Below, one piece after another: positions 1 to 11,218 of a DNA stretch of 64,000 nucleotides; the first letter of the stretch is position 1, and each line of letters begins with the position of its first letter. Source of the DNA: Bacteroidota bacterium (GTDB lineage Bacteria; Bacteroidota; Ignavibacteria; UBA10030; UBA8401). The stretch spans positions 1-64,000 of the forward strand of contig SXSI01000017.1 in NCBI GenBank assembly GCA_005792285.1, read 5' to 3'. Below the pieces are notes generated by a model. That model was not told where the DNA came from. It ran no database searches and was given only the letters and a program-made list of their open reading frames with translations. The position numbers and the translations under genes are program-made.

Positions 1-1659
1 AACATTTTTTCTAATTGCTGAAATTGTTGTTCGCGAAACTATTTTACTCCCTATTGCAGATTGAATTGTAACTTCAAACATTTGGCGGTGAATTAACTCT
101 TTTAGTTTAGTGCATAATTTTCTACCGACATCAAAAGATTTATTTCTGTGAACAATTGTTGAAAGTGCGTCAACAGGTTCACCATTTAATAATATATCTA
201 ACTTTACAAGATCGGATGCGCGATAATCTATGTATTCGTAATCGAGAGAAGCATAACCCCGAGTTAAAGATTTCAATTTATCATAAAAGTCAAAAATAAT
301 TTCCGATAATGGAAATTCATAAGTAACATCTGCACGAGTTGGGTCGAAGTAATGTGTATTTTTCCAAATCCCTCTACGATCATTACAGAGTTTCATAATA
401 TTACCAATGTATTCAGATGGAGTTATTATTTGAGTTTTAATATATGGTTCTTCAATTCGATCAATATTTCCGGCGTTTGGCATATCCGCAGGATTATCTA
501 CAATAACCTTTTCTCCATTTAATTTGTAAACATTAAGTTCGACATTTGGTACAGTTGTAATTAAATTTTGATTGTATTCTCTTTCCAATCTTTCCTGAAT
601 AATTTCCATATGAAGCAATCCAAGAAATCCGCATCTGAAACCAAACCCGAGGGCAGTTGAATTTTCGGGTTCGTAAATTAAAGATGAATCATTTAAATTT
701 AGCTTTTCAAGTGAATCTCTTAATTCTGCATAGTCATCACTATTTGAAGGATAAAGTCCACTGAAAACCATCGGCTTAACTTCTTTATAGCCAGGAAGAG
801 CTGTTGTTGCGCCATTTTCAAATGTAGTAATTGTATCTCCAACTTTTGTGTCGCGTACATTTTTTAATCCGGCAATTAAATATCCAACATCTCCAGCAGA
901 AAGTTCACCGGTTCTGTCTCGCTTCATAAAAAGATTTCCAACTTCATCTGCAATTGCAACAGTTCCTTTATTAATAAATTTTATTTTTGTTTTCTCATTT
1001 ATTTTTCCATCAACAACTCTAATATATGCGACTGAACCTCTGTATGAATCGAAAGCAGAATCAAAAATAAGTGCGCGAAGTGGTTTGTCAACATCTCCTT
1101 TTGGAGGAGGAATATATTTTACAACAGCTTCAAGAATATCTTCAATTCCAATTCCTACTTTTGCACTTACTTTAATAATATCATCTGGGGAACAACCAAT
1201 GAGGTTTACAATTTCGGAAGTAACTCGTTCGATCATTGTTGAAGCAGATGGAAGATCAATTTTATTTAGTACAGGAATAATTTCTAAACCGGATTCAATT
1301 GCCAAATATAAATTACTAATTGTTTGTGCTTCAATACCTTGTGAAGCATCAACAACTAAAATTGCTCCTTCACATGCAGCGAGCGATCTTGAAACTTCAT
1401 AAGAAAAATCAACGTGACCAGGAGTATCAATTAAATTTAAATTATATTTTTTCCCATCTTTAGCATTGTAATGCATTTTAATGGCGTGGAGTTTAATTGT
1501 AATTCCACGTTCCTGTTCCAACTCCATATCGTCAAGAACTTGGTTTACAACTAAATCGCGTTGCGTTATTGTACCAGTATATTCAAGTAATCGATCCGCG
1601 AGAGTTGACTTGCCGTGGTCAATATGTGCAATGATACAGAAGTTACGTATATCTTTCAT
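1..1659 (-). CDS. lepA: Elongation factor 4 (LepA), C-terminus truncated by window edge
   Basis: Reverse-strand reading from ATG at 1659: [31 protein letters not shown]...[33 protein letters not shown]; continues open to position 1. Not in the ORF track because it runs off the edge. Confidence 0.97.
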   Translation of the reverse strand, partial: MKDIRNFCIIAHIDHGKSTLADRLLEYTGTITQRDLVVNQVLDDMELEQERGITIKLHAIKMHYNAKDGKKYNLNLIDTPGHVDFSYEVSRSLAACEGAILVVDASQGIEAQTISNLYLAIESGLEIIPVLNKIDLPSASTMIERVTSEIVNLIGCSPDDIIKVSAKVGIGIEDILEAVVKYIPPPKGDVDKPLRALIFDSAFDSYRGSVAYIRVVDGKINEKTKIKFINKGTVAIADEVGNLFMKRDRTGELSAGDVGYLIAGLKNVRDTKVGDTITTFENGATTALPGYKEVKPMVFSGLYPSNSDDYAELRDSLEKLNLNDSSLIYEPENSTALGFGFRCGFLGLLHMEIIQERLEREYNQNLITTVPNVELNVYKLNGEKVIVDNPADMPNAGNIDRIEEPYIKTQIITPSEYIGNIMKLCNDRRGIWKNTHYFDPTRADVTYEFPLSEIIFDFYDKLKSLTRGYASLDYEYIDYRASDLVKLDILLNGEPVDALSTIVHRNKSFDVGRKLCTKLKELIHRQMFEVTIQSAIGSKIVSRTTISAIRKNV

Positions 1660-1801
1660 TGATTGTTTTATCCCTCTATTCTATAAGTATTTAAGTGAAT
1701 GAGGAATTTAGTTGGTCAATTTAAGAGTAATATAGTAGAAGTGCAATCTGATTGTTAGAGTAATGTGCTTTTAGATATAAAAAATTTAATTATACAAACA
1801 C

Positions 1802-1830
1802 TTGCTTTTATAAAATAAAAATGATATTCT
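1802..1830 (+). promoter_or_regulatory. Candidate promoter of cold-shock gene (TTGCTT-N17-TATTCT)
   Basis: TTGCTT at 1802-1807, TATTCT at 1825-1830, 17-nt spacer; about 130 nt upstream of the csp start. Confidence 0.4.
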
Positions 1831-1963
1831 GTTGCCAATTAAAGTACAACGTTTTACGCTTGTGTTGCCCCGATGTGAGTTCACAATCGTTTGTTAATCT
1901 GTTTAACAACAAATTACTGCGTGAGTACACAACCAATAAACTAAATGAAAGGATATAAAGTTT

Positions 1964-2164
1964 ATGGAAGTTGGCACCGTTAAATGGTTCAATAATTCTA
2001 AAGGCTTCGGTTTTATACAACGTGAGAATGGCGAAGATGTTTTCGTTCATTTCAAATCGATTGTAGGCGATGGCTATAAATCATTGAATCAAGGACAAAA
2101 AGTGCAATTTGAGGTCGAACAAGGACCCAAAGGCTTACAAGCTTCAAACGTTACTAGAGTGTAA
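1964..2164 (+). CDS. Cold-shock protein (CspA family)
   Basis: 66 aa, [33 protein letters not shown]: canonical RNP1/RNP2 CSD motifs. Confidence 0.97.
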   Translation: MEVGTVKWFNNSKGFGFIQRENGEDVFVHFKSIVGDGYKSLNQGQKVQFEVEQGPKGLQASNVTRV

Positions 2165-2196
2165 TGTAAATCCGACTTGTATTTGCACCAACAACA

Positions 2197-2224
2197 AACC
2201 CCGTCTTAAGATGGGGTTTTTTGT
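2197..2224 (+). terminator. Rho-independent terminator after csp
   Basis: AACCCCGTCTTAAGATGGGGTTTTTT hairpin followed by T-run. Confidence 0.85.
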
Positions 2225-2260
2225 TTATAGAGCGGTACAAACTTTTTTTATATTTCGATT

Positions 2261-3508
2261 ATGAAATTTCTGAAATCAATTATTACAATTCTCATTTTTT
2301 TTCTTTTGAATTCATGTACCGAACAAAAGGGAGAAAATTCTTACATTATAATTCCCGGAGATTATAAGGGAATGTACTATTATACAAGATCTCACGGAGG
2401 CGTTGAAGATGATGAAGGAAGATCAATGGTTCTTCTTTCAAGTGGGAATGTTATGATTGTTGGAGCAACAAACTCAATTGGTTCCGGATTAGTTGACGCT
2501 TGGCTTTTTAGTGCAGATACTTCTGGCAAGCAAGCAAGTACTAGACCAATTGGTTCAAGTTTAAATGACAGACCTTATTCAATACGACAAGTTTACGATG
2601 GAGGTTTTTTAATTTCCGGAACAAGTAATTCTTTAAGTTCACCTTCGAACGATGATATGTGGATTGTAAAAACTTTATCATCAGGTGTTGAAGAATGGCA
2701 AACAACTGTTAGTAGTTCAAAAGTTGATAGTGGTTTCTCTGCACTTCAATCTACCGATTCACTAATTGCGTTACTTGGCGGAACCACAAAAAATATTACA
2801 GGCGACCTTGATGTTTGGTTTGCAAAATTAAATAAACTTGGTGAAAAACAATACGACTCAGTTTATGGTGGAAGTGGAAATGATATTGGTACACATATAA
2901 TTCAAACCTCAGATAAAAATTTACTTTTTATTGCAACAACAACTTCTTATGGATTAGGACAAGAAGAAATCTGGCTTGTAAAAACAACTTTAAATGGAAC
3001 GAGGCTTTGGTCTAAAACTTTTGGAAGAAATTTAAAAGATATTGGTTACAAAGTTATCGAATCAACAGATGGATATTTAATTGTTGGATATTCAAATTCA
3101 TACACTGTGTCACTCGGTGGATTTGGTGGAGAAGATTTGTTCTTAATTAAAACTGATAAAAATGGATTAAGATTATGGGATCGTCTTTATGGTGGAAGTG
3201 GTGACGATCGTGGTTATTCAATAATTTCAACAAGCGATGGCGGATTTGCTGCAGTTGGTTCAACAAAATCTTTTGGAAGTGGAAATGAAGATGTCTGGTT
3301 ATTAAAACTTGATGTAACAGGGGGTAAATTATGGACACGAACTTTTGGTGGAAGTGGAAGTGATATTGGATACGATCTTGTTCAAATGAGTGATGGAGGA
3401 TTTACAATTACCGGTTCAACAACATCTATCGGCGCAGGAAAAAAAGATTTGTGGTTAATTCGAACAGATAAAAATGGAAACATAACAAGCAACGATCAAC
3501 AACCATGA
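2261..3508 (+). CDS. Lipoprotein with seven ~52-aa repeats, predicted seven-bladed beta-propeller-like
   Basis: Lipobox FFLLNSC; repeats such as [45 protein letters not shown]. Confidence 0.8.
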   Translation: MKFLKSIITILIFFLLNSCTEQKGENSYIIIPGDYKGMYYYTRSHGGVEDDEGRSMVLLSSGNVMIVGATNSIGSGLVDAWLFSADTSGKQASTRPIGSSLNDRPYSIRQVYDGGFLISGTSNSLSSPSNDDMWIVKTLSSGVEEWQTTVSSSKVDSGFSALQSTDSLIALLGGTTKNITGDLDVWFAKLNKLGEKQYDSVYGGSGNDIGTHIIQTSDKNLLFIATTTSYGLGQEEIWLVKTTLNGTRLWSKTFGRNLKDIGYKVIESTDGYLIVGYSNSYTVSLGGFGGEDLFLIKTDKNGLRLWDRLYGGSGDDRGYSIISTSDGGFAAVGSTKSFGSGNEDVWLLKLDVTGGKLWTRTFGGSGSDIGYDLVQMSDGGFTITGSTTSIGAGKKDLWLIRTDKNGNITSNDQQP

Positions 3509-5157
3509 TTAAGAAAAATATTCACGCACCACGTGGTTTAAAATTAAATTGCAAAAGTTGGATACAAGAAGCAGCGCTTAGAATGTTAATGAACAATCTT
3601 GATCCTGCAGTTGCAGAAAAACCAGACGAACTAATTGTTTATGGTGGAACTGGAAAAGCTGCAAGAAATTGGGAATGTTATAACGCAATAGTTTCATCAC
3701 TTAAAAAATTAAAAAATGCCGAAACACTTTTAATCCAATCAGGAAAGCCAGTTGGAATTTTTAAAACTCATCTTGACGCACCGCGAGTTATAATTTCAAA
3801 TTCAATGATTGTTCCAAAATGGGCAACTTGGGATGAATTTAGAAAACTTGAAGGATTAGGATTAACAATGTATGGACAGATGACTGCGGGAAGTTGGATT
3901 TATATTGGCTCTCAAGGAATTTTGCAAGGGACTTATGAAACTTTTGCAGAATGCGGAAAAAAATATTTTAAAAATTCACTTAAAGGAAAATTTATTTTAA
4001 CAGCTGGACTTGGTGGAATGGGAGGAGCACAACCACTTGCCGCAACAATGAATGGTGCAGTTTGTCTTGTTGTTGAATGCGATCCAGATAAAATTGCAAA
4101 ACGTATTCAAACAAAATATCTCGACACAATGACAACGAGTTTTACCGATGCAATGGAAATGATTGAGCGAGCAATAAAAAGAAAAGAAGCAATTTCAATT
4201 GGATTGTTGGGAAATGCTGCAGAATTAATTCCAAAAATTGCAAAAGGAAAAATATTACCCGATATAGTTACAGATCAAACTTCTGCGCATGATACATTAA
4301 ATGGATATGTTCCTTTTCAACTTTCATTTGAAGAATCGATTTCACTTCGACAAAAAAATCCAAAAAAATATATTGAACTCGCAAGAACTTCAATAGCAAA
4401 ACATGTTGAGGGACTTTTGTTATTAAAAAAGAGAGGTGCAATTGTTTTTGATTATGGAAATAATATTCGTGGCGAAGCACTTTCAAAAGGTGTGAAAAAT
4501 GCATTTGATATTCCCGGATTTGTTCCGGAATTTATTCGTCCATTATTTTGCGATGGCAAAGGACCATTTCGTTGGGTTGCACTTTCTGGAGATCCGGACG
4601 ATATTTACAGAACCGATCGCGCAATTATGGAAACTTTTCCAAAAAATAAACAACTTTGTAATTGGATTGAAAAAGCGCAAAAGCAAGTTGCTTTTCAAGG
4701 ATTACCTGCGAGAATTTGTTGGTTGGGTTATGGCGAGCGAGCTAAAATGGGAAAAATTTTCAACAAACTTGTCCGCAATGGAGAAATAAAAGCACCAATT
4801 GTAATCGGTAGAGATCATCTCGATTGTGGAAGTGTCGCTTCTCCAAATCGCGAAACGGAAAAAATGAAAGATGGAAGTGATGCAATTGCAGATTGGCCAA
4901 TTTTAAATGCAATGTTGAATACAATCGGTGGTGCAAGTTGGGTTAGTGTTCATCATGGCGGCGGAGTTGGAATCGGAAATTCAATTCATGCAGGAATGGT
5001 TGTAGTTTGCGACGGAACAAAAGAAGCCGACGAAAAATTAGATCGTGTTTTAAATTATGATCCCGGAATGGGAATTATACGTCACGCAGATGCTGGATAC
5101 AAACAGGCGATTGGCAATGCCAAAAAATTTAAAATTCAAATTCCAATGTTGAAATGA
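3505..5157 (+). CDS. hutU: Urocanate hydratase
   Basis: 550 aa, [52 protein letters not shown]-like motif ([21 protein letters not shown]). Confidence 0.97.
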   Translation: MIKKNIHAPRGLKLNCKSWIQEAALRMLMNNLDPAVAEKPDELIVYGGTGKAARNWECYNAIVSSLKKLKNAETLLIQSGKPVGIFKTHLDAPRVIISNSMIVPKWATWDEFRKLEGLGLTMYGQMTAGSWIYIGSQGILQGTYETFAECGKKYFKNSLKGKFILTAGLGGMGGAQPLAATMNGAVCLVVECDPDKIAKRIQTKYLDTMTTSFTDAMEMIERAIKRKEAISIGLLGNAAELIPKIAKGKILPDIVTDQTSAHDTLNGYVPFQLSFEESISLRQKNPKKYIELARTSIAKHVEGLLLLKKRGAIVFDYGNNIRGEALSKGVKNAFDIPGFVPEFIRPLFCDGKGPFRWVALSGDPDDIYRTDRAIMETFPKNKQLCNWIEKAQKQVAFQGLPARICWLGYGERAKMGKIFNKLVRNGEIKAPIVIGRDHLDCGSVASPNRETEKMKDGSDAIADWPILNAMLNTIGGASWVSVHHGGGVGIGNSIHAGMVVVCDGTKEADEKLDRVLNYDPGMGIIRHADAGYKQAIGNAKKFKIQIPMLK

Positions 5158-5164
5158 TAAATCG

Positions 5165-5908
5165 ATGCAAGAATTAAAACATGACAAAGTAGTTCCATTC
5201 GAGAATTCGGCTCTCAGTAAAAAAGATCAAGTTGCGAATATGTTTAATAGAATTGCAAATCGATATGATTTACTTAATCATTTGCTTTCAGCTAATATTG
5301 ATAAATTATGGCGAAGAAAAGCAATTTTGAAACTTTCAGCAGATAATCCAAAAATAATTTTAGATGTTGCAACCGGAACTGGAGATATGGCAATTATGAT
5401 TTTGAAATATCTTCATCCTGAAAAAATTGTGGGAGTTGATATTTCTACAAACATGTTAGAATTTGGAAAAAAGAAAATAGAAACTTTAAAATTGCAAAAT
5501 ATTATTCAACTTGAAGAAGGAGATTGTGAATCTCTAAAATATTCTCCCGATAGTTTCGACGCAGTTACAGTTGCATTTGGTGTAAGAAATTTTGAAAATT
5601 TAATTAAAGGACTTAAGGAAATAAATAGAGTTTTAAAGGTTGGTGGTAAAGTAATAATTTTAGAATTTTCTAAACCAAAAAATATATTTATCAAGCAATT
5701 TTATAATTTTTATTTGAGTGTAATAATTCCAATTGTTGGAAAAATAATTTCCAAAAGTAATGTAGCGTATAAATATTTAGGAGAATCAGTGTTAGCTTTT
5801 CCAGAGGGAGATTCCTTTTTAAAAGTTTTAAGTGAAGCTGGATTTTCCGATGTTAAATTACAGACATTAAGTTTTGGAATTAGTACCATTTATATTGCAA
5901 CTAAATGA
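5165..5908 (+). CDS. ubiE: Demethylmenaquinone/ubiquinone methyltransferase UbiE/MenG
   Basis: FNRIANRYDLLNHLLSANIDKLWRRKAI, LDVATGTGDMAI, VTVAFGVRNFENL: UbiE signatures. Confidence 0.95.
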   Translation: MQELKHDKVVPFENSALSKKDQVANMFNRIANRYDLLNHLLSANIDKLWRRKAILKLSADNPKIILDVATGTGDMAIMILKYLHPEKIVGVDISTNMLEFGKKKIETLKLQNIIQLEEGDCESLKYSPDSFDAVTVAFGVRNFENLIKGLKEINRVLKVGGKVIILEFSKPKNIFIKQFYNFYLSVIIPIVGKIISKSNVAYKYLGESVLAFPEGDSFLKVLSEAGFSDVKLQTLSFGISTIYIATK

Positions 5909-7143
5909 ATCTTCTAATTAATAATATAAAACAACTCGTTACCGTTTCTGCAAATAGAAGAGGAATTAAAGCGGGATGTGAAATGTCTGATATCGGAGTT
6001 GTTGAAAATTCTTCAGTTTTAATTGTGGATGGAAAAATTTCTAAAATTGCACCTTCCAGCAAAATAAAAGTTAATGATGAAATATTTGTTTTAGATGCAG
6101 AAGGAGGAATTGCACTTCCGGGTTTTGTTGATTCGCATACACATCTTATTTTTTCTGGAAGTCGTGAAAATGAATTTGCAATGCGCGCCGAAGGAAAAAC
6201 TTACCAGGATATTGCTTCATCTGGAGGAGGAATTCTTTCAACGGTTCGTGCAACGCGCGAAGCTTCAAAAAGAGAATTATTTCGACTTGGCGAAAAAAGA
6301 TTAAACGATATGCTGAAACTTGGAACTACAACTGTTGAAATAAAATCCGGTTATGGTTTATCGCCTGATAGCGAAATTAAAATTCTTGAAATTATAAATG
6401 AATTAAAAAGAGATCATTTTTCAACAATTGTACCAACCTTTCTTGGTGCACATGCAATTCCGTTTGAGTTTAAAGAAAATCCGGATGAATATGTTGAATT
6501 GATTTGCAATTATATACTGCCACATATTTCAGAAAAAAAAATGGCCATATTCTGTGATATATTTTGTGAGAATGGTTACTTCAATTTAAAACAATCTGAA
6601 AGAATTTTATCGAAAGCTAAAGAAGTTGGATTAAAAATAAAATTACATGCAGATCAACTTTCAACTTTTGGGGCAACTGAACTTGGAGTTTCACTTGGCG
6701 CAATTTCGGTTGACCATCTTGAATTAATAAATGAAAATGGAATTAATACATTAAGTAAATCCAAAACGATTGCATCAATTTTGCCCGGTTCATCATTTTT
6801 TTTAAATCATAAATATGCGCCCGCTCGCACAATTATAGATTCAAATATTCCTGTTGCACTTGCAACTGATTTTAATCCCGGAACTTCAATGTGTTATTCA
6901 ATGCCGATGATGATGACAATTGCTTGCACGCAAATGAAAATGAGAGTTGAAGAAGCAATTACTGCATCGACTTTAAATGGTGCCGCTGCTCTTGGTTTAT
7001 CAAATGAAGTCGGAAGTATTGAGGTTGGAAAAAATGGGGATATTATTATTTTCGACGTTCCTGATTATAAATATATTCCATATCATTTTTCTAATAATTT
7101 TGTTAAACATGTAATAAAAAACGGGGTGCTGTTAGAAATGTAA
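5905..7143 (+). CDS. hutI: Imidazolonepropionase
   Basis: 412 aa; GFVDSHTHLIFSGSRENEFAMRAEGKTYQDIASSGGGILSTVRATREAS, ATDFNPGTSMCYSMPMMMTIACTQMKM. Confidence 0.97.
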   Translation: MNLLINNIKQLVTVSANRRGIKAGCEMSDIGVVENSSVLIVDGKISKIAPSSKIKVNDEIFVLDAEGGIALPGFVDSHTHLIFSGSRENEFAMRAEGKTYQDIASSGGGILSTVRATREASKRELFRLGEKRLNDMLKLGTTTVEIKSGYGLSPDSEIKILEIINELKRDHFSTIVPTFLGAHAIPFEFKENPDEYVELICNYILPHISEKKMAIFCDIFCENGYFNLKQSERILSKAKEVGLKIKLHADQLSTFGATELGVSLGAISVDHLELINENGINTLSKSKTIASILPGSSFFLNHKYAPARTIIDSNIPVALATDFNPGTSMCYSMPMMMTIACTQMKMRVEEAITASTLNGAAALGLSNEVGSIEVGKNGDIIIFDVPDYKYIPYHFSNNFVKHVIKNGVLLEM

Positions 7144-7874
7144 TGAAAATAAAAATTAATTATTTCAAATCATTACTTATATCCAGTTTTATTTTTATTA
7201 GTTGCAGTCCGATTTATTATTCTCCGAATTCACAAAACATTCCATTATTTACAAAAGAAAAAGAAATTACTGGAACAGTCGCAGTATCAGAAAATCATTT
7301 TGAAGCACAAACAGGTTATTCAGCAACAAAAAATATTGGACTCATTGCAAACTTCTATAATTATAACATTAAAAAAGATGATCAGGGTGATTATGGTAAT
7401 GGTTCAATTTTCGAAACAGGAATTGGCTACTACTCAAATGACAGTTTAAAAATATTATTTGGTTTTTACGGTTTAGTTGGCGTTGGAAGTTTTTATAATA
7501 ATTTTCCATCCACAAAAGAAGTAAATCCAAATTCAACAGGAATATTAAAGGGTAACTTTTTACGAACAGGAATCCAATCTTATTTTGGATATAAATGGAA
7601 ATATGCCGAAGCAATTCTCTCAACAAGAATTATTAATTTAAATTATGGAGAAGCCGAAGGAGATTTAATGTGGGATAATAAAAATCAAAAAGAATATTTA
7701 GGAGAAGAAAAAAGTCAGTTTATTTTCGAGCCAGCCATAACAGTTCGAGCGGGAATTGAAAATGTTAAATTACAGCTTCAATATTTTGGAAGCTTAAATA
7801 TTTCAAATAAAAACTTTAAGCAAAATGAAAAGGGATTAACATTTGGTATTCATTTTATTCACAACATGAATTAG
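7143..7874 (+). CDS. Predicted lipoprotein / outer-membrane-associated protein, unknown function
   Basis: Signal and lipobox (ISSFIFISCSP); beta-rich sequence. Start overlaps hutI stop. Confidence 0.65.
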   Translation: MKIKINYFKSLLISSFIFISCSPIYYSPNSQNIPLFTKEKEITGTVAVSENHFEAQTGYSATKNIGLIANFYNYNIKKDDQGDYGNGSIFETGIGYYSNDSLKILFGFYGLVGVGSFYNNFPSTKEVNPNSTGILKGNFLRTGIQSYFGYKWKYAEAILSTRIINLNYGEAEGDLMWDNKNQKEYLGEEKSQFIFEPAITVRAGIENVKLQLQYFGSLNISNKNFKQNEKGLTFGIHFIHNMN

Positions 7875-7908
7875 AATGTTATAAAGATTTTTCTCATTAT
7901 ATTTCTAT

Positions 7909-9534
7909 ATGCGTATAATTGAATGTGTCCCAAATATTTCTGAAGGAAGAGATAAATCAATTATTAATTCTGTTGCGGATAGTGTAAGAAATATAATTGG
8001 TGTGAAGTTGCTTGATGTCGATTCCGGAGAAGCAACAAACAGAACAGTTTTTACATTTGTTGGTGAAGCAAATTTAGTTTGTGAAGCAGCTTTTCGTTTG
8101 ATCGAAACAGCTTCCAGATTAATTGATATGAAAAATCAAAAAGGTGAACATCCGCGAATTGGTGCGACTGATGTTTGCCCATTAATCCCGATTTCCGGAA
8201 TTTTAATTGAAGAATGTATTCAGCTTTCTAAAAAACTTGCTGAACGAGTTGGAAGCGAACTTGGAATCCCAGTTTATTTATATGAACATGCAGCAACTTC
8301 ACCACAAAGAAAAAATCTCGCAGACATTAGAAAAGGGGAATACGAAGGACTTTCTGAAAAAATTAAACTTCCGGAATGGAAACCAGATTATGGTCCAACT
8401 ATATTTAATTCTAAAAGTGGTGCAACAGTAATTGGAGTTCGAGATTTTTTAATTGCTTACAATGTTAACTTAAATACAACTGACCAAAAATTAGCAAATG
8501 AAATTGCTTTCAGAATTCGCGAACAGGGAAGAGCAAAAAGAGATTCGGATGGAAATATTTTAAGAAACAAAAATGGTGAATCGATTAAAATTCCCGGCAC
8601 ATTAAAAAATGTAAAAGCAGTTGGTTGGTTTATTAAAGAATACAATCAAGCACAAATCTCAATTAACTTGACAAATTTTAAAATTACTCCGCCACATGTT
8701 GCATTTGAAGAATGTGTAAAGGAAGCAAATTCACATGGGCTTCGTGTAACAGGAAGTGAAATAATTGGACTAATTCCAAAAGAGGCAATGTTAATTGCAG
8801 GAAGATATTTTTTAGAGAAACAGGGAAAATCACCAGGTTTGCCAGAAAAAAATTTAATTGAAATTGCAATACAATCACTCGGCCTTTCGGATATTTCACT
8901 ATTCGAACCGAATAAAAAAATAATTGAAAATGTTTTGGAGGAAAATGTGAGCTCACTAAATAATTTAACCGTTCGTCAGTTTGTTGATGAACTTTCTACA
9001 GATTCGCCAGCTCCCGGCGGAGGAAGTGCAGCAGCTTTATCGGGAAGTATTGCAGCAGGCTTAGTTGCGATGGTTGCTAATTTAACAGTTGGTAAAAAAG
9101 GATATGAGTCGGTTTTTGATGAAATGAAAAATATTTCTATTTCTGCACAAAAATTAAAGGACGAATTATTATTATTAGTTGACGAAGATACAAACGCTTT
9201 TAATAAATTAATGGAAGCAATCCGACTTCCAAAAAAATCCGAAGAAGAAATTAATAAAAGAAATAAATTAATTGAAGAAACAACTTTATATGCATCAGAA
9301 GTTCCACTGCGAACAATGGAAAAATCATTTGAAGTTTTGAGTCTTGCTAAAATAGTTTCTGAGAAAGGAAATAAAAATTCCAATAGCGACGCCGGAGTTG
9401 CAATTTTACTTTCTCGCAGCGCAATAAAAGGTGGCGCAATGAATGTTGAAATTAATTTAAAAGAACTTCAGGAGTCAGAACAAAAAAAAACCATTCAAAA
9501 TAAAATGGAAAATATTTTACAAAAAACTAATTAA
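7909..9534 (+). CDS. ftcD: Bifunctional glutamate formimidoyltransferase / formimidotetrahydrofolate cyclodeaminase
   Basis: N-terminal MRIIECVPNISEGRDKSIINSV; C-terminal TVRQFVDELSTDSPAPGGGSAAALSGSIAAGLVAMVANLTVGKKGYE; one 541-aa ORF. Confidence 0.96.
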   Translation: MRIIECVPNISEGRDKSIINSVADSVRNIIGVKLLDVDSGEATNRTVFTFVGEANLVCEAAFRLIETASRLIDMKNQKGEHPRIGATDVCPLIPISGILIEECIQLSKKLAERVGSELGIPVYLYEHAATSPQRKNLADIRKGEYEGLSEKIKLPEWKPDYGPTIFNSKSGATVIGVRDFLIAYNVNLNTTDQKLANEIAFRIREQGRAKRDSDGNILRNKNGESIKIPGTLKNVKAVGWFIKEYNQAQISINLTNFKITPPHVAFEECVKEANSHGLRVTGSEIIGLIPKEAMLIAGRYFLEKQGKSPGLPEKNLIEIAIQSLGLSDISLFEPNKKIIENVLEENVSSLNNLTVRQFVDELSTDSPAPGGGSAAALSGSIAAGLVAMVANLTVGKKGYESVFDEMKNISISAQKLKDELLLLVDEDTNAFNKLMEAIRLPKKSEEEINKRNKLIEETTLYASEVPLRTMEKSFEVLSLAKIVSEKGNKNSNSDAGVAILLSRSAIKGGAMNVEINLKELQESEQKKTIQNKMENILQKTN

Positions 9535-9543
9535 AATAATTTT

Positions 9544-10326
9544 ATGGAATATCAAACATTACTTATTTCAGAAGAAAACAGAATTGCAATTGTTACAATA
9601 AACCGACCGGATAAATTAAACGCGCTTAATAAAATTGCAAAAGAGGAACTAAAAAACTATTTTATTTCTGTAACTACAAAAAATGAAATTGATGTAATTA
9701 TAATTACTGGAGCGGGCGAAAAATCTTTTGTTGCCGGCACCGATATTGTGGAGCTAACCTCGCTTGATAGAAATTCCGGCGAAGAATATTCTAAAAATGG
9801 GCAAAATGTTTTTAATTCTATCGAGTTGTGTGGCAAACCTGTTATTGCCGCAATAAATGGTTATGCGCTTGGTGGCGGTTTAGAATTAGTGCTTGCTTGC
9901 CACATTCGAATTGCAAGTGAAAATGCAAAATTTGGTCAACCGGAAGTTAATTTAGCAACTATTCCCGGGTACGGTGGAACACAGCGCTTACCCCGAGTTG
10001 TCGGTATTTCAAAAGCTACCGAAATGATTTTAACAGGAAATCCAATTGATGCGCAAGAAGCATTTCGGTTGGGACTTGTTAGCAAAGTTGTCCCGCAGAG
10101 TGAACTTATTTTATCAGCGAAAAAATTAGCTGAAATAATTTCTTCAAAAGGACAAATTGCAATTAAAAAATCGTTAAGCGCAATTCATGCAACTATGCAA
10201 GAACCACTTGTAATTGGTTTACGAACTGAAGCTACTTTATTTGGAGAATGTTGTGCTACAGAAGATATGAAAGAGGGGACAAAAGCTTTTATTGAAAAAC
10301 GGAAACCAGATTTTAAAAATAGTTAA
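9544..10326 (+). CDS. Enoyl-CoA hydratase/crotonase family protein
   Basis: NRPDKLNALNK, IITGAGEKSFVAGTDIVEL, GYALGGGLELVLACHIRIASENAKFGQPEVNLATIPGYGGTQRLPRVVG. Confidence 0.93.
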   Translation: MEYQTLLISEENRIAIVTINRPDKLNALNKIAKEELKNYFISVTTKNEIDVIIITGAGEKSFVAGTDIVELTSLDRNSGEEYSKNGQNVFNSIELCGKPVIAAINGYALGGGLELVLACHIRIASENAKFGQPEVNLATIPGYGGTQRLPRVVGISKATEMILTGNPIDAQEAFRLGLVSKVVPQSELILSAKKLAEIISSKGQIAIKKSLSAIHATMQEPLVIGLRTEATLFGECCATEDMKEGTKAFIEKRKPDFKNS

Positions 10327-10343
10327 TTAATGTAATTTAAAAT

Positions 10344-10377
10344 AAAAAATCCCGAGCTTGTACTCGGGATTTTTTTT
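10344..10377. terminator. Bidirectional intrinsic terminator between convergent genes
   Basis: AAAAAATCCCGAG-CTTGTA-CTCGGGATTTTTTTT, A- and T-runs on both sides. Confidence 0.85.
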
Positions 10378-10400
10378 GTAGAGAATTATGAATAAAAAAA

Positions 10401-11087
10401 TTATAGAGCGTATAAAACTCCAATTGATAAACCAAGACCACTTCTTGTTCCATCACCACCATGAATCCATAATTGATTATCCAAGCCCATTGAATAAAGA
10501 GCTGTTGCAGTAGCAGAAAGTTTTGCGTTAACAGGATATTCTACCCCAGCACCAAATTGTAAAATTTTATCACTTGTTTTTTCATCATCAGTAGATGAAA
10601 GTACTCCACCGGCACATGCAAATGCTTTCATATTATTTGGCAGTTTTGCAGGCAAACCAAATTTTAATAGAGCAGAAATTTCTGTATGAGAAGTTTCTTT
10701 CTCTTTATGAGTTTTGTATGTAACTTTTTTTGTTGCAACACCGAATCCAACAAATAAAGATGCATTTTCTAATTGTGGAATATATTTTGCGAGACTTAAT
10801 TCTATTCCTCCGCCAATTGGCATTCCATTATCTGCTTCATCTGCATTTGCGACTGAGGACATAAGTCCAATTCCTAATCCTCCTCCAACTCTAAGACCTT
10901 TACTTGCTGCGGGAGCTTCCATTTCTTCAGCAACTGCTTCTTCAATTGGTACTACTTCTTCAACAGCAACTGCTTCGGGAGCTGGTTGTTCTACTGGTGG
11001 TGGAGTTGTTTCTTGACTATAGCCCCAGCTAACTGTCAAGAGTGTCATCACTACGATGACTAAAAAACTAATTGTATTTCTTTTCAT
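10401..11087 (-). CDS. Outer-membrane beta-barrel-like protein with Pro/Glu/Ala-rich N-terminal linker
   Basis: Signal peptide; linker TTPPPVEQPAPEAVAVEEVVPIEEAVAEEMEAPAAS; then GLRVGGGLGIGLMSS...GLGLSIGVLYAL. Confidence 0.65.
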   Translation of the reverse strand: MKRNTISFLVIVVMTLLTVSWGYSQETTPPPVEQPAPEAVAVEEVVPIEEAVAEEMEAPAASKGLRVGGGLGIGLMSSVANADEADNGMPIGGGIELSLAKYIPQLENASLFVGFGVATKKVTYKTHKEKETSHTEISALLKFGLPAKLPNNMKAFACAGGVLSSTDDEKTSDKILQFGAGVEYPVNAKLSATATALYSMGLDNQLWIHGGDGTRSGLGLSIGVLYAL

Positions 11088-11218
11088 ACATCCTCCTTAT
11101 TAATGATTGAATTTTATTACTTTTATTAATTTCATTTCAAATAACCCATCACAATGTTAGTATTTTTTTTTAAAATGTCAATAGTATAAAAATTAAATAA
11201 ATGTTACTATCTTAATGA

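Noticed and set aside
848-1702. Plus-strand ORFs 848..1402 and 1481..1702
   Set aside because: Antisense shadows of lepA, which reads cleanly on the minus strand.
1808-2050. Minus-strand 80-aa ORF overlapping csp
   Set aside because: Overlaps the csp leader and coding start; no recognisable protein.
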